Assembly (NCBI GenBank): GCA_937995745.1
Contig: CALKIU010000087.1
Span: 1 to 14,473, forward strand
Source of the DNA: an uncultured Bacillaceae bacterium
GTDB taxonomy: Bacteria > Bacillota > Bacilli > Bacillales > Cytobacillaceae
DNA length: 14,473 nt
Direction of reading: 5' to 3'
Each line of letters begins with the position of its first letter. The first letter of the stretch is position 1. A program made the translations under genes and the position numbers. The notes below the pieces were generated by a model, which saw nothing but the letters and a program-made list of their open reading frames with translations, had not been told where the DNA came from and did no database searches. This document shows positions 1 through 6,283 of this stretch, piece after piece.

Positions 1-75
1 TACGGTTTCCTTATTTTTTGACTAAAAATCAACACTAAACTTTAACACAGCCTTAAAGAAAAATGAAAAATCCTC

Positions 76-104
76 TTGTCTAATATAAAAAAAGGAGATA
101 TAAT
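76..104 (+). promoter_or_regulatory. ndh: Sigma-A promoter of ndh
   Basis: A -35 box TTGTCT (76-81) and a perfect -10 box TATAAT (99-104) are separated by 17 bp, so transcription should start near 111. Both Rex-type palindromes lie just downstream of this start, which suits repression by blocking initiation or elongation. Confidence 0.75.
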
Positions 105-120
105 GTAAAGTAATTAAAGG

Positions 121-142
121 ATTTGTGAAATATTTCACAAAT
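121..142. promoter_or_regulatory. Rex-type redox operator 1 (ndh leader)
   Basis: TTGTGAAATATTTCACAA (123-140) is a perfect 18-bp palindrome, extended to 22 bp by flanking AT/AT. It matches the known Rex (NADH/NAD+ sensing repressor) consensus TTGTGAA-N4-TTCACAA. It lies about 12 nt after the predicted transcription start and about 100 nt before the ndh start codon. Rex is known to control ndh in Bacillus subtilis, so NADH-dependent derepression of this gene is a well-founded inference. Confidence 0.85.
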
Positions 143-160
143 CATTTTTTAATAACCGAT

Positions 161-178
161 ATGTGAAACGTTTCACAA
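161..178. promoter_or_regulatory. Rex-type redox operator 2 (ndh leader)
   Basis: ATGTGAAACGTTTCACAA has a perfect TGTGAAACGTTTCACA core and differs from the Rex consensus only in the outermost base. Its centre is 38 bp from that of operator 1. Two tandem sites downstream of the promoter suggest cooperative or roadblock repression of ndh. Confidence 0.82.
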
Positions 179-237
179 TACCAAAAAAGAAACCAACTGA
201 CATCACAAGACGCGGATACACTTGGAGGGAGAAATGA

Positions 238-1473
238 ATGCAAAAAGAGAAAGCGAAAATTGTCATTGTCGGAGCAGGCTACGGGGGGATGATTACAACT
301 AAGCAGCTGGAGAAAATCTTGCGCCCGGACGAAGCGGAAGTTACTTTGATTAACAAACACAATTATCATTACATTACGACGCAGCTTCATAAAACGAGTG
401 CCGGAACGGCCCCGGATAACAAGGTGGCATTGGACATCCCCGATTTATTGGAAGGGGACAAAACCCGTTTCATCAAAGGCACCGTTTATGACATAGATTT
501 CGCCAAAAAGAAAGTGTATTATGAACACGGTTCGCTCGATTATGATTATCTTGTCATCGCGCCCGGTTTCGATGTCAATACATTCGGCACGCCGGGTGTG
601 GAAGAACATGCATTCAAGATTCGCAGTTTTCGGAGCTCGAAAGCGATTTATCATCACATTGTCCACCAATTTGAAGCTTTCAAAGAAGACGGCGACCTGT
701 CGAGGCTCACTTTTGCCGTCGCCGGAGCCGGTTTTACCGGCATCGAGATGATCGGGGAGTTGACGGACATCATTCCGAAACTTTGCCGCCGGTACGATGT
801 CCCGCTCCACAAAACGAGAATCATCAATATTGAAGCTTCCGATGCGATCTTGCCGTTTTTTGACAAAAAAGCGATTGACTTTACGGAAAAATACTTGAAA
901 CAGCATAATGTGGAAGTGATGACGTCCACGAAGATTGTCGAATGCCGAAAAGATTCGGTCGTGTTGGACAACGGCTATTCCATTCCTTGCCGGACGTTGA
1001 TTTGGTCCTGCGGGGTGAGAGCGAACCGCTTGCTGGAGAAACTTGATTTGCCTTTGGTAAGGGGCAAGGTTGAGGTGGACGAATTCCTCCGCGTTAAAGG
1101 CACGGATCATGTCTTTTGCATTGGGGATGCGGCCTACTGCCTCGACTGGGACGGAAAGCCCCTTGCGGCAACTGCGCAGGTTGCCATTCAGCAGGCGCAA
1201 ACATGCGCCCCGAACATTGCGGCCGCTCTGCGGGGAAAACCGTTGAAGCCTTTTGTTTACAAGCATAAAGGAACAGTCGCTTCCATCGGCAGCCGCGCCG
1301 GTGTCGGCAACGTGTTCGGACTGAAAATCACCGGTTTGACAGCCGCGTTTATGAAGCACATTGTCGAGGCCCGCTATTTGTTTATCCTGGGCGGTCCGTT
1401 CTTCATGGCAAAACAATTGATGAGACCTGCCGGCAGCATATTCATGAAAACAGCCTCTTCGCGCAATAAATAA
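238..1473 (+). CDS. ndh: Type II NADH dehydrogenase (NDH-2)
   Basis: This is a 411-residue FAD enzyme that oxidises NADH and reduces membrane quinone without pumping protons. It should sit at the inner face of the cytoplasmic membrane. An N-terminal FAD-binding Rossmann motif GAGYGG is at residues 12-17, and a second dinucleotide (NADH) motif GAGFTGIE is at 163-170. The FAD ribityl-binding Asp is in CIGDAA near 294-299, and the quinone-site signature AQVAIQ is at 313-318. The C-terminal 50 residues are hydrophobic and basic, as in the membrane-anchoring end of the family. Length is normal for Bacillus Ndh/YumB proteins. The ATG at 238 follows GGAGGGAG (224-231) at good spacing; an ATG at 234 is in another frame. 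The gene stands alone between its promoter with Rex operators and its own terminator. The separation from YumB or YutJ subtypes is not certain. Confidence 0.93.
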   Translation: MQKEKAKIVIVGAGYGGMITTKQLEKILRPDEAEVTLINKHNYHYITTQLHKTSAGTAPDNKVALDIPDLLEGDKTRFIKGTVYDIDFAKKKVYYEHGSLDYDYLVIAPGFDVNTFGTPGVEEHAFKIRSFRSSKAIYHHIVHQFEAFKEDGDLSRLTFAVAGAGFTGIEMIGELTDIIPKLCRRYDVPLHKTRIINIEASDAILPFFDKKAIDFTEKYLKQHNVEVMTSTKIVECRKDSVVLDNGYSIPCRTLIWSCGVRANRLLEKLDLPLVRGKVEVDEFLRVKGTDHVFCIGDAAYCLDWDGKPLAATAQVAIQQAQTCAPNIAAALRGKPLKPFVYKHKGTVASIGSRAGVGNVFGLKITGLTAAFMKHIVEARYLFILGGPFFMAKQLMRPAGSIFMKTASSRNK

Positions 1474-1507
1474 AAGCCGGTTTGCCGGATAAAAGCTCCG
1501 GAAAGTG

Positions 1508-1540
1508 AAAAAACACCCGGTTCCTAGCCGGGTGTTTTTT
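1508..1540 (+). terminator. Intrinsic terminator after ndh
   Basis: A 13-bp perfect stem (1508-1520 with 1528-1540) encloses a 7-nt loop, with CACCCGG pairing to CCGGGTG and the stem ending in six T residues. It begins about 35 nt after the ndh stop codon. Because the stem is flanked by A6 and T6, it could also stop transcripts on the minus strand coming from the Spx-like gene. Confidence 0.9.
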
Positions 1541-1811
1541 GATCGAACCGGGTATGTATGGCAAGGGAAACGAGCCTGAATTTTTATGGACAAAGCGAAT
1601 ACATATTTTATGGCTGTTATGCAAGAAGCAGCAAAAATATGTAAAAAATGCCATCAGCCCGCGGAAAAATAAGGCGGCACTCCAGGGCTCCCGCGCCGTC
1701 AACCATGGATGACGGCCCGGAAGAGGCAACCTGGCAATCTTTTTTCAAAAAGGCAGATTGCCGGAAACCTTCCACAAATGACGCCTTCCGTCTCGCTCAG
1801 TGGATTCCTTA
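1541..1811. other. Convergent spacer with two inverted repeats, no gene
   Basis: This is the space between the converging ndh and Spx-like genes. It holds two hairpins. One has stem 1695-1701/1710-1716 (GCCGTCA with TGACGGC, 8-nt loop). The other has stem 1731-1740/1755-1764 (CTGGCAATCT with AGATTGCCGG, one wobble pair, 14-nt loop). Neither is followed by a clear T-run on either strand, so calling them terminators would be weak. The open frame across 1648-1983 overlaps the Spx-like gene and has no family resemblance or ribosome binding site. Confidence 0.5.
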
Positions 1812-2222
1812 TCAGCCTTTTGCCATGCCCAGCTGGTTTAACAGCCAGTTTTGCCGGTGGATTTTTCTGATCTTCTTCGGCAGGAACTGGCGGATTCCTT
1901 CTTCATTGTATCCTGCCAGCAGTTTGTCGTCATCCACAATAATCGGGTTTTTCAGCAATTTCGGGTGTTTGCTGATTAATTGATACAGCTCTTTCAACGA
2001 CAGTTCGTCCAAATTCAGGTTCAGTTCGTGGTATATTTTCGATCGCGTGGCAATGATTTCATCGGTGCCGTCCATTGTCAAATGAAGAATTTTCTGCAGT
2101 TCGTCTTCCGTCAGCGGTTCTTTCATAATATTTCTTTCCTCATACGGCACGCCATTTTTTTTGAACCATTGCCGCGCTTTTCGCGTCGATTTGCTGTCCG
2201 TTCCAAATATCGTAATTGCCAT
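1812..2222 (-). CDS. Spx/ArsC-family regulator lacking the CxxC redox switch
   Basis: The 136-residue protein follows Spx closely: the block DGTDEIIATRSK (51-62), the PIIVDD strand (93-98) and GYNEEGIRQFLP (104-115). Spx binds the C-terminal domain of the RNA polymerase alpha subunit and redirects transcription under disulfide stress. Gly52, needed for that contact in B. subtilis Spx, is kept. The redox CxxC at residues 10-13 is replaced by S-K-S-T, and Arg92, which contacts the switch region in Spx, is Asn. The protein contains no cysteine at all. The C terminus (GMAKG) also differs from the LAN end through which ClpXP degrades Spx. The ATG at 2222 is preceded by GAGGAG (complement of 2231-2236) 8 nt away. 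It lies 66 bp downstream of the tetR gene on the same strand with no clear terminator between, so the two may be co-transcribed. A redox-blind Spx paralogue is an inference. Confidence 0.88.
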   Translation of the reverse strand: MAITIFGTDSKSTRKARQWFKKNGVPYEERNIMKEPLTEDELQKILHLTMDGTDEIIATRSKIYHELNLNLDELSLKELYQLISKHPKLLKNPIIVDDDKLLAGYNEEGIRQFLPKKIRKIHRQNWLLNQLGMAKG

Positions 2223-2288
2223 ATAGCACTCTCCTCAAAATGATTTTTGGCAAGGGATTCTGTTCCGTGCCTGAGTGAGTCCCGTTCG

Positions 2289-2897
2289 TCAATCCCTTTT
2301 ATATATTCCGTATTTGATTAAATTGATTTGAAACATGAAATGCTCTATCGCTTCATCATCCGACAGTTTTTCCGATATTTTTCTGATAAAATTCTGAATG
2401 GCCACTCCGGTGATAATTTGGAGAATGTGGGAAATATCTTTTTCCTCTCTTATATTTAATCGGCTTTTATCAATTTCTTTTGAAATTTCGTCAAGATGCA
2501 GAATGGAATGAAACATATCCATAAAAAAGTTTTCCACACTGCTCGTTGCGTACAAAAAGGCGTTTTTTAAGAAGTTTCTTTCTTCTTCGTCGGGTATTTT
2601 GACCAGAAAGTTGTAATACAGATCGATGGCGGCTTCGATTAAGTCGCCGTTATGCTTTTGCAGGGAAAGAATCAATTGCTTCCTGCTCTTTTTAAGTTTG
2701 CTGTCCAACAAATACAGGTAAAGATCTTCTTTGTCTTCAAAATATTGATAGAAACTTCCCCGGGGAATCCCGGCCGCCCTCACAATATTGGCGATGGAAG
2801 CTTCAAATAACGGAGCGCGCGTAAATTCTTTTTTCGCCGCTTCCAGCAATATGTTTCTTTTACTGGCAGGCAAATTGAAGAAGGTCTGTTTCGGCAT
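2289..2897 (-). CDS. TetR/AcrR-family transcriptional repressor
   Basis: This 202-residue protein has a typical TetR N-terminal helix-turn-helix. Residues 10-60 read as helix 1 (KRNILLEAAKKEF) and then the DNA-recognition block IANIVRAAGIPRGSFYQYFEDKEDLY. The C-terminal 140 residues are helical and variable, as expected of a ligand-binding dimer domain; the ligand cannot be read from sequence. The start is ATG at 2897 with GGAGGT (complement of 2903-2908) 5 nt upstream. About 180 bp upstream is a promoter reading towards this gene, surrounded by three palindromes, so it probably represses itself. The Spx-like gene follows on the same strand. Many TetR proteins of this type control efflux or lipid genes, but no such gene is adjacent here, so the Spx-like gene is the only obvious local target besides itself. 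Confidence 0.9.
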   Translation of the reverse strand: MPKQTFFNLPASKRNILLEAAKKEFTRAPLFEASIANIVRAAGIPRGSFYQYFEDKEDLYLYLLDSKLKKSRKQLILSLQKHNGDLIEAAIDLYYNFLVKIPDEEERNFLKNAFLYATSSVENFFMDMFHSILHLDEISKEIDKSRLNIREEKDISHILQIITGVAIQNFIRKISEKLSDDEAIEHFMFQINLIKYGIYKRD

Positions 2898-3077
2898 GGT
2901 GTACCTCCGCGTTATGAATGATGCCCGTTTTCGTCAACATGTTTCCAAAAACGCTCACTTCAATTTTATTTCTTTCCGCTCTTTGTCAATGCATGCGGCA
3001 AGCTGCTCGTTTATGTGTCCGGTTTTGTGCCGTTTTACGCTTGCATGATCCATTCATCTCCCGGCAAAATCCGGTTT

Positions 3078-3092
3078 ATGACACGATGTCAT
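3078..3092. promoter_or_regulatory. TetR-type operator, copy 1
   Basis: ATGACA-CGA-TGTCAT is a perfect 6+6 palindrome centred on 3085. It shares the core TGACA-N3-TGTCA with the two other copies. It lies just past the predicted tetR transcription start (near 3099 on the minus strand), where a bound repressor would block initiation. Confidence 0.7.
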
Positions 3093-3105
3093 GTTGTATA
3101 TTACT

Positions 3106-3134
3106 ATCATCTATGACACTGTGTCATTTGTCAA
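3106..3134 (-). promoter_or_regulatory. Probable promoter of tetR (and the Spx-like gene)
   Basis: On the minus strand a perfect -35 box TTGACA (complement of 3129-3134) is followed after 17 bp by GATGAT (complement of 3106-3111), a 4/6 match to the -10 consensus. The spacer is almost filled by operator copy 2, a classic arrangement for repression by a TetR protein. The weak -10 box lowers the certainty. Confidence 0.55.
3113..3127. promoter_or_regulatory. TetR-type operator, copy 2
   Basis: ATGACAC-T-GTGTCAT is a perfect 7+7 palindrome centred on 3120. It sits inside the 17-bp spacer of the minus-strand promoter. Its centre is 35 bp from that of copy 1. Confidence 0.75.
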
Positions 3135-3140
3135 CTGTTT

Positions 3141-3157
3141 TGTGACAATGTGTCACA
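3141..3157. promoter_or_regulatory. TetR-type operator, copy 3
   Basis: TGTGACA-ATG-TGTCACA is a perfect 7+7 palindrome centred on 3149, 29 bp from copy 2. It lies upstream of the -35 box of the minus-strand promoter. From here it could also act on plus-strand transcription towards the 3322 gene. Confidence 0.7.
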
Positions 3158-3321
3158 ATTTTTTTAAGAATTTGCCCGCCTTTTTTCGGGGGTCGTTCGT
3201 AAAATTTTTGAAACAAATGTCCGGCGATAAATGATACACTTAATCTAGAAAAAGAAAATGCCGCCTTTCATATTTTTGGAGGATGCGAATCGGATCAAGG
3301 AAGATGGAAGTGAGGCAGCAT

Positions 3322-3828
3322 ATGGTTAAAGTCAAATCGGTAAAAATTGATGGTGAAGAAATCCTTTTTTTCAACAGCGCCGTTTATATTTTTGCCGATA
3401 GCTCGGGTTATATATTAGAGCTGGATATGATTGTCAGCGAAGTGCAGCAGAGAAAATATGAAAAAGAAGACAACCTGATCATTGAAATGGAGCTGGAGGA
3501 CGGACGGGTTTTCACGAATATTATGCATGTCCGTCCATGGCCGGGAAAACTGCCGGGCTTGACTCTTTTCTGTAATATCGGTGACTGTCAAGAATATCCC
3601 GGTTTTAAAGTTTTCGATGAGAACGATTCGGAATTTCCCGATATTGAAGAAGGAATTACGTTAGAGGAAATTCGCAGAGTGGAAATGCCTTATGAAAAAA
3701 TTACGCTGAAATTGACATTGCCTATTGATCAAACGGAATGGCTGGCAAAACAACGGAAATCAGATTTAAACAAATTGTTTCAGAGTTTGATCTATTCGCA
3801 TTGGGAAAAACTGAAGGATGAGACATGA
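3322..3828 (+). CDS. Hypothetical protein, 168 residues
   Basis: I do not recognise this protein. It is acidic and soluble-looking, with no signal peptide or membrane segment. It appears rich in beta strands in the first two thirds (residues 1-135), including a WPGKLPGLTLFCNIGD stretch near 88-103, and ends in a helical tail with a WLAKQRKSDLNKLF segment. The ATG at 3322 was chosen because GTGAGG (3310-3315) lies 6 nt before it. An in-frame ATG at 3283 has GGAGG directly abutting it, too close for a normal start, and an in-frame GTG at 3310 is possible. If the upstream start were used the protein would have 181 residues. It lies downstream of the TetR-type operators but facing away from tetR, so common control is possible but not shown. 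Downstream is a convergent gene with no terminator visible between them. Confidence 0.7.
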   Translation: MVKVKSVKIDGEEILFFNSAVYIFADSSGYILELDMIVSEVQQRKYEKEDNLIIEMELEDGRVFTNIMHVRPWPGKLPGLTLFCNIGDCQEYPGFKVFDENDSEFPDIEEGITLEEIRRVEMPYEKITLKLTLPIDQTEWLAKQRKSDLNKLFQSLIYSHWEKLKDET

Positions 3829-3945
3829 TGCAGAAGATTTTCGGGATAGACAAATGGCTTTTTTGCGGCCGGTACATAGATGCAGGATGACGAAGCGTGG
3901 TGCATGAACAAGGAATGGTGTCGTTTGCGCGCGAGCAGCGGTTTG

Positions 3946-4293
3946 TCATTCCGAAACCTTTCTCAGCAAATGTTTAATGGAATAGACCGGATGGAACAGG
4001 AGCATCCATTTTCCGGAATAGCGCATCACCGCTTTGATTTTGTCGCGGTATTCCGGTTTGTAGCAGCGAATGTGGCAGTTGGAGCACGCTCCTTTTCTTT
4101 CGCCGAACGGGCAGAGAGACAATCTTTTATGGGCGTAGTTTAACAGATCGCGGCATTCTTTGCACAAATGCCCTTGACGGTGTTTCCGCCGGCAATACAA
4201 CTCGATCATCTTGGCTACAAATTCCTTTTCCTTGGCTACGTTCGGACCGTGGTTCAAGTAATACACTTTTGCTTTTTTCGGTACAGTGCCCAT
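3946..4293 (-). CDS. ygbA: YgbA-type cysteine-rich protein (nitrous oxide-stimulated promoter family)
   Basis: The 115-residue protein resembles the YgbA_NO family, which includes E. coli YgbA, a gene induced under nitrosative conditions through NsrR. The biochemical role is unknown. Seven cysteines are arranged as C34, C44-x2-C47, C61 in the LCPFGE block, and C70-x2-C73-x3-C77, followed by the family block IKAVMRYSGKWMLLFHP (86-102). The pattern suggests a bound metal or Fe-S cluster, which is inference. The ATG at 4293 was chosen because GGGAGGG (complement of 4301-4308) precedes it at good distance; an upstream in-frame ATG at 4323 would place this Shine-Dalgarno sequence inside the gene. 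A possible minus-strand promoter TTGATT-17-TAGAAG upstream contains the inverted repeat CCATATCATGG (4340-4350). It converges on the 3322 gene. Confidence 0.85.
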   Translation of the reverse strand: MGTVPKKAKVYYLNHGPNVAKEKEFVAKMIELYCRRKHRQGHLCKECRDLLNYAHKRLSLCPFGERKGACSNCHIRCYKPEYRDKIKAVMRYSGKWMLLFHPVYSIKHLLRKVSE

Positions 4294-4763
4294 TGTTTCA
4301 CCCTCCCTTTCCGTAGTAAACATTTATCTTCTACCCTAACCATATCATGGAATCAATGCCAATTTACGTGATATTTTTAAAAAATTCTGGACAATTTTAT
4401 TAAGATTTCGTGTAAATTGGTTTCCGGCACCGTTTGTCCGGGCCGGGCAAACATATCCGGAAAAGGGGAGGCTCAAAAAACCGGAAGGGGGCGGCGCATC
4501 CGGAAAGGGGTAGGCCCGGAAACAGCCTTCTTAAGAACCGGTAATAAAGAGATACAGCCGCTCTCCCGCTGCCGCGGGTCCGGCACCGAAAGGGAATGGC
4601 GAAACCATTGGCGCCGGCCAAAACGGCCTTCATGGCAGCCTAGGAGACGTTTCCATCTGCAACATTTGTTGTTGCATCACGGGCCCCTCCCGGGTTAAAT
4701 CCATTTTGTGAAGAAAAATTTCCGGCAAACGCCGCCGTGATTTTCTCAAGGAGGATGATCATC
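4294..4763. other. 470-bp spacer between divergent ygbA and yjbQ
   Basis: The left 100 bp are AT-rich and probably hold the ygbA promoter. From 4430 to 4700 the sequence is GC-rich and contains three imperfect copies of a CCGGAA(A)GGGG unit (about 4457, 4480 and 4500). It also has small hairpins, including GCAAC/GTTGC (about 4660-4676) and a GGGCCCCTCCCGGG stretch (about 4681-4695). The part around 4575-4660 looks structured and faintly recalls riboswitch cores, but it does not match any class I can name. No open frame here resembles a protein family. A weak TTGCAT-17-TTAAAT promoter for yjbQ is possible. Confidence 0.4.
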
Positions 4764-5174
4764 ATGCTGAAAGAATTTTCCTTACGCACCCGCAAAAGAG
4801 ATGAAATGATCGACATCACCGACAAGGTCCAGGCTTTCGTCACGGAACAGGGAATCAAGAGCGGCGCGGCCATCGTCTATTGCCCCCACACAACGGCCGC
4901 CATCACGATTAATGAAAACGCCGATCCGGACGTCAAAACGGACATGATCCGCCGTTTTGACGAAGTTTTTCCGTGGGAGCATACGCTGGACAGGCATCTG
5001 GAAGGAAATACGGCCGCCCACATGAAAGCGAGCACGGTCGGAGCGTCGCAGTTTGTCATTATTGAAAACGGCAGGCTCCTTCTCGGAACGTGGCAGGGGA
5101 TTTATTTCTGCGAATTTGACGGCCCGAGAAACAGAACGTTTTTTGTAAAAATCATCCATCAAGACAGCGAATGA
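4764..5174 (+). CDS. yjbQ: YjbQ/UPF0047 family protein
   Basis: The 136-residue protein fits the UPF0047 (YjbQ) family along its whole length: the block YCPHTTAAITINENADPDV (39-57), GNTAAHMKAS (81-90) and LLLGTWQGIYFCEFDGPRNR (105-124). Members are small soluble trimers. Some are annotated as secondary thiamine-phosphate synthase because they can complement that defect, but the true function is unsettled. The conserved His42, His86 and surrounding acidic residues probably form the active or metal site. The ATG at 4764 follows AAGGAGG (4748-4754) at 9 nt. An in-frame ATG at 4755 and a GTG at 4737 overlap or precede that Shine-Dalgarno sequence and are less likely. The gene appears to be single, with long spacers on both sides. 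Confidence 0.92.
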   Translation: MLKEFSLRTRKRDEMIDITDKVQAFVTEQGIKSGAAIVYCPHTTAAITINENADPDVKTDMIRRFDEVFPWEHTLDRHLEGNTAAHMKASTVGASQFVIIENGRLLLGTWQGIYFCEFDGPRNRTFFVKIIHQDSE

Positions 5175-5265
5175 CTTCCGTCCGGATGTGTGTACCGTCA
5201 GGGAAAAAATTCCATCCGCGCGGTTATCGGACTGGACAAATTTTCACAAAATTCTCCAAATCACA

Positions 5266-5295
5266 TTGAAGATCAAAGAAAGACAGGGATATAAT
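5266..5295 (+). promoter_or_regulatory. Sigma-A promoter of the 5501 gene
   Basis: TTGAAG (5266-5271) and a perfect TATAAT (5290-5295) are separated by 18 bp, giving a predicted start near 5302. This leaves a leader of about 200 nt before the coding region. Confidence 0.65.
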
Positions 5296-5364
5296 AGAAT
5301 TAGAAAGAACATCATGTGGAGGAAAAATCTTTTCAGATTGGCAGTCTTTCTCAACAATGGTTCC

Positions 5365-5398
5365 GGGTGGCATCCAATGTTTTCTCCGGATGCCGCCC
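5365..5398 (+). other. Stable hairpin in the leader of the 5501 gene
   Basis: GGGTGGCATCC (5365-5375) pairs with GGATGCCGCCC (5388-5398) in an 11-bp stem with one G-T pair and a 12-nt loop. No T-run follows directly (only CTGCATCGTTTTC), so it is not a standard terminator. It could be a leader regulatory element or mRNA-stabilising structure. CTGC at 5399-5402 may also pair with GCAG downstream. Confidence 0.5.
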
Positions 5399-5500
5399 CT
5401 GCATCGTTTTCTGTGGGAGGCAGTGTGGGTAATTCGTTAAAAAAGAAGCCGTTGGGTTCATGTGTCGCGGGTTGATGAATGGTGAAGGGGGAGAGAGGAA

Positions 5501-5836
5501 ATGAATGTAAGCGCTATCATGCGCGAAATGATCGCGAAAAGCCGGAACAATGAGCAGTTCTTGCTTCACGTGGCGGAATTGATTGAAACCCAGCTTAAGG
5601 AATGGGACAACCGGTACGAAGTGTTTGTCATGCTCCTTAAAAATTATGAAATCGCCGTCAAGCTGGGAGAACAGTATTATCACACTTCCATTTCCAACGA
5701 GGAAATCGGCGCTTTGAAGAAAGAAGGGCCTTTTGCCCTGGATCGGAAATTGTGGACGGCTCTTCAAAAAGAAGGGCTTCCCATCAAAGAATCACAAGGA
5801 AATTATTTGCAATTGGTGTTTGAAGATGAAAACTGA
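5501..5836 (+). CDS. Hypothetical protein, 111 residues
   Basis: I do not recognise the family. The protein is soluble and mostly helical, with an acidic C-terminal end (LVFEDEN) and no signal peptide, membrane segment or cysteine. The N-terminal 60 residues (REMIAKSRNNEQFLLHVAEL and following) look like two amphipathic helices, followed by a segment with repeated Lys-Glu-Gly turns (LKKEGPF, LQKEGLP). The ATG at 5501 follows a purine-rich GGGGGAGAGAGG stretch at good spacing. It has its own promoter and an unusually long structured leader, so it is probably a real, separately regulated gene. Confidence 0.75.
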   Translation: MNVSAIMREMIAKSRNNEQFLLHVAELIETQLKEWDNRYEVFVMLLKNYEIAVKLGEQYYHTSISNEEIGALKKEGPFALDRKLWTALQKEGLPIKESQGNYLQLVFEDEN

Positions 5837-6283
5837 AAGGCTGGAAATGGCTTCATTTTCATTTATGTAACGTTTTGAAGCAGACCTGTCCCCGTGCATG
5901 AAAGGAAGCCCCGAAAAGAATGAAAAAAGAAACCACCAGCGCCGGTGGTTCAAAACACCATCCATGTTGTTCGAAAAGTTGGTGAATATAGGGAATTGGG
6001 GGATTGTCGTTAAAATCTCCGAAAATAATAGCAGTCAAAAGGATATCAGCCTGTAGGTGATTTTGCCTAATTTTCGGATGGTGCTGTTAAAATAATAACC
6101 ATAAAAGGAAGAAACGTCTATGACAATAGTCACAAAATAGAATATTTTTCTGTTATTTTCATCCTTCTTTGCCAACGGTGAAAGTTTATTGCCGCTTTGC
6201 GCGATGCGGTCCGGAAAACTTTCCGCTTCCAACATGCTGTTTACCGTCCGTCCCGGCCTGTCTTCCAGAAAACATCTATCTGG
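5837..6283. other. 447-bp spacer between convergent genes; long 3' region of the CDF gene
   Basis: No convincing gene is present. A minus-strand terminator lies at 5921-5950, over 330 nt beyond the end of the CDF gene, so the transcript of that gene may carry a long 3' tail. A 66-codon minus-strand frame (6035-6235) has no ribosome binding site and no family resemblance. A short plus-strand frame from 5898 runs through the terminator hairpin and is also rejected. A TGAC-N4-GTCA inverted repeat lies at about 6122-6133. Near 6256-6292 GGCC/GGCC and CCAG/CTGG could pair into a weak hairpin at the CDF stop codon. Confidence 0.45.
5921..5950 (-). terminator. Intrinsic terminator, minus strand
   Basis: AACCACC (5931-5937) pairs with GGTGGTT (5944-5950) with a 6-nt loop. 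On the minus strand the stem is followed by TCTTTTTTC (complement of 5922-5930). It should end transcription coming from the CDF transporter gene. It has no T-run on the plus strand. Confidence 0.75.

Larger units (their letters stand above)
2898..3321. other. 424-bp regulatory spacer between tetR and the 3322 gene
   Basis: The right half holds the tetR promoter and three operators (listed separately). The left part (2909-3075) would be the tetR 5' leader of about 200 nt, in which no clear structure was seen. The open frame 2918-3145 on the plus strand has no convincing ribosome binding site, is rich in Cys and Leu, and runs through the operator array, so it is not regarded as a gene. A weak plus-strand promoter (TTGAAA near 3209) may serve the 3322 gene, but no good -10 box goes with it. 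Confidence 0.5.
5175..5500 (+). other. 326-bp spacer: promoter plus structured leader of the 5501 gene
   Basis: No gene is seen. The frame 5188-5475 has no ribosome binding site at its start. The stretch contains a promoter (5266-5295) and an about 200-nt leader carrying an 11-bp hairpin (both listed separately). A GGAGG at about 5318-5322 has no start codon at a useful distance. Confidence 0.5.

Noticed and set aside
445..1593. 382-codon frame on the minus strand across ndh
   Set aside because: It is the antisense shadow of ndh, which has clear family motifs. The frame has no ribosome binding site or recognisable domain.
3825..3969. Short frame starting with ATGA overlap after the 3322 gene, with one in-frame TGA (possible recoding or selenoprotein)
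   Set aside because: The first part has only 21 codons and the second overlaps the end of ygbA. No SECIS-like hairpin or family resemblance was seen, so a chance frame is more likely.
4457..4515. Three CCGGAA(A)GGGG units as a possible repeat array or G-quadruplex
   Set aside because: The copies are imperfect, irregularly spaced and few. Loops between G-runs are long, so no array or quadruplex claim is supported.
4570..4660. Riboswitch-like stretch (features recalling cobalamin, ZTP or c-di-GMP aptamers)
   Set aside because: Only isolated short matches to aptamer cores are present. No complete consensus could be aligned to any class, and the downstream yjbQ gene does not suggest a ligand.
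6035..6235. 66-codon minus-strand frame downstream of the CDF gene
   Set aside because: It lacks a ribosome binding site and its composition is that of AT-rich non-coding DNA.
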